A stretch of DNA of 6,390 nt from Pseudomonadota bacterium (lineage in GTDB: Bacteria; Pseudomonadota; Gammaproteobacteria; Enterobacterales; Enterobacteriaceae): the NCBI GenBank assembly GCA_023454395.1, contig JAEYFY010000317.1:1-6390 (forward strand), written 5' to 3'. Positions 5,390 to 6,390 of the stretch are shown piece after piece. The translations under genes and the position numbers were made by a program. Each line of letters begins with the position of its first letter. The stretch's first letter is position 1. The notes under the pieces are model-generated. The model made no database searches, was not told the origin of the DNA, and worked only from the letters and a program-made list of their open reading frames with translations.

Positions 5390-6166
5390 TTACATTGTAA
5401 TATGCCATAAATTATAGAAGGCGATACGACCCGATAATTCAGCAATAATCACAGCGGCTGCACAAGTTGCCAGCGTCATTTTTGATGCTTGCGCTTTTAC
5501 TGCAGTAAATCCTACGATAACCACACCTAATGCTAATACTGCTAATTGGAATCCCCAAAATAGAGATTGCTCAGCGCTGAGTTCTGGACCTGTAAAGCCA
5601 AGGAAGCTCACATAACCAGAGCGAGTAGCAAAAGTGATAATGGCACCGATAATAAAGGATAATGCACCTAAACGTCTTGCACCTGTTGCCATTGCTAATA
5701 CACCACCGCCAACTAATAGCGTCATCCAAAATTGCAATGTGGTGTAGTTTGTATTCCAGTTAGCAATTGTAGGAATATGATAAATTTGTGGAATTGACCA
5801 AACGAATGCTAGACCAAAAACAACAGTAAGTAGGTTACAAATTTCACGTAAGCCCTTCCATTTTTTCATCACAGTGAGTGCAACAGTTGCAAAAGCAAAA
5901 CCTGTAAACACACCACTTAAAAACGCTTCGTTACTCATTGGAGAACGACCAACGCCGAAGAGCATATTGAAAAAACGCAGTGGCTGACCAACGTGTAACC
6001 CACCAATACTTAAGCCAATTAATGTTAAGATCAGGGCTAAAATATTAGCATTACGCAGTTGGTTTTCATCAATTTGACCTAATTTTTTACTGATATAAGC
6101 AATAAGAAACAGACCTGCTGCCGACGAACCTAAAACAGTAAAAAAGACTAGAGGAAGTTCATGCAT
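5390..6166 (-). CDS. dmsC: Anaerobic dimethyl sulfoxide reductase membrane anchor subunit DmsC
   Basis: Integral inner-membrane subunit of DMSO reductase. It holds the DmsAB dimer to the membrane and oxidises menaquinol, passing electrons to DmsB during anaerobic respiration on DMSO or related oxides. The 258 residues match the DmsC/YnfH family: the start HELPLVFFTVLGSSAAG, the LHVGQPLRFFN and RSPMSNEAF loop (57-82), and the C-terminal AELSGRIAFYNL. About eight hydrophobic helices can be placed near 6-26, 41-58, 82-100, 110-128, 145-163, 167-183, 203-222 and 231-249. His58 and Glu80 sit at the spacing of His65 and Glu87 of E. coli DmsC, which are implicated in menaquinol binding. It is shorter than E. 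coli DmsC (287 residues), mainly in the loops and at the C-terminus. GGAGGT (6174-6179), inside the end of dmsB, lies 7 bases before the ATG and supports the start. Confidence 0.93.
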   Translation of the reverse strand: MHELPLVFFTVLGSSAAGLFLIAYISKKLGQIDENQLRNANILALILTLIGLSIGGLHVGQPLRFFNMLFGVGRSPMSNEAFLSGVFTGFAFATVALTVMKKWKGLREICNLLTVVFGLAFVWSIPQIYHIPTIANWNTNYTTLQFWMTLLVGGGVLAMATGARRLGALSFIIGAIITFATRSGYVSFLGFTGPELSAEQSLFWGFQLAVLALGVVIVGFTAVKAQASKMTLATCAAAVIIAELSGRIAFYNLWHITM

Positions 6167-6169
6167 GGT

Positions 6170-6390
6170 TTATACCTCCGCCGCATTTTGAACTGAGCCG
6201 GTTTTATCACCAGAAGGTTTCGCTTCTTTGTGTGCTTTGATAACGATATTTGGATTGGTCAAGCTAGGATCAGGCATTGGTGCGATACCACATTCAGTAC
6301 CATGTTTTGCTCTGATCACTTCAATATCATCAAAATCAAGCGCACGTTGAGGACAAGACTCAACACAAACCGGTTTCATGCCTTGTGCTA
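6170..6390 (-). CDS. dmsB: DMSO reductase iron-sulfur subunit DmsB, C-terminal part (5' end outside window)
   Basis: Ferredoxin-like subunit with four [4Fe-4S] clusters that carries electrons from DmsC to the molybdenum subunit DmsA. Only the last 72 codons or so are in the window, and the frame is open to the right edge (AQGMKPVCVESCPQRAL). The ATG at 6379 is therefore an internal Met, not a start. CVESCP holds the last two cysteines of the fourth Cys group, whose CxxC half would lie just outside. The tail follows DmsB closely: ALDFDDIEVIRAKHG, then PNPNIVIK-like TNPNIVIK, PSGDKTGS and a final AAEV. The stop is three bases from the dmsC start, so dmsB and dmsC are one operon, presumably dmsABC with dmsA further right. 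Its last codons carry the ribosome site for dmsC. Confidence 0.93.
   Translation of the reverse strand, partial: AQGMKPVCVESCPQRALDFDDIEVIRAKHGTECGIAPMPDPSLTNPNIVIKAHKEAKPSGDKTGSVQNAAEV
6174..6179 (-). promoter_or_regulatory. Ribosome binding site of dmsC
   Basis: GGAGGT on the - strand, inside the last codons of dmsB, lies 7 bases before the dmsC ATG. It couples dmsC translation to that of dmsB. Confidence 0.8.

Noticed and set aside
6377..6379. ATG at 6379 as the start of a short - strand gene
   Set aside because: The frame is open to the right edge, and the protein is the C-terminus of DmsB, which normally has about 205 residues.

Overview
The window joins the 3' end of a prophage tail module (1 to about 3734) to what looks like ordinary enterobacterial chromosome (about 3890 to 6390). 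AT-rich DNA, enterobacterial-type DmsB and DmsC, a GhoT/OrtT-type toxin and typical enterobacterial prophage fibre proteins suggest a Proteus- or Providencia-like member of the Morganellaceae. That placement is inferred from composition and gene families and was not tested by a search.

Region 1 (1-3734, + strand) is a compact tail operon: the C-terminal part of a baseplate J-like wedge protein (cut by the window start), a DUF2612 protein whose start codon overlaps the J stop, a 520-residue tail fibre, and a tail fibre assembly chaperone. The baseplate J-like protein points to a contractile tail, from a phage or possibly a phage-derived tailocin. The fibre is modular: a conserved N-terminal attachment region, a chitin-binding-like patch, eight copies of a YSKxESDxKYQxKG repeat at regular 22- or 28-residue steps, a pyocin-knob-like domain placed between the repeats, and a gp53-like receptor-binding tip. 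The tip and the chaperone gene fall to about 25-27% G+C by hand count, against about 40% in the repeat region, which suggests they were exchanged together.

Region 2 (3735-4772) has no long reading frame but is not empty. On the - strand there is a 59-codon gene (3893-4072) for a two-helix membrane toxin of the GhoT/OrtT family, with its own terminator at 3795-3823. No GhoS-like antitoxin gene is visible. Further right, a strong + strand terminator (4598-4635) has no coding gene upstream within 860 bases. It probably ends a small RNA of roughly 100 nt, or acts as a leader terminator for the next gene. Several perfect inverted repeats lie here. The prophage/host junction probably falls in the short gap just after the chaperone gene.

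Region 3 (4773-6390) holds a + strand DUF924 gene and, convergent with it, the end of an anaerobic dimethyl sulfoxide reductase operon on the - strand: the C-terminus of DmsB (electron-transfer subunit, cut by the window end) followed after 3 bases by complete DmsC (membrane anchor). The convergent genes share one bidirectional terminator at 5317-5348. The DMSO reductase proteins pass electrons from menaquinol through DmsC and the DmsB iron-sulfur clusters to the catalytic DmsA, which would lie beyond the window.
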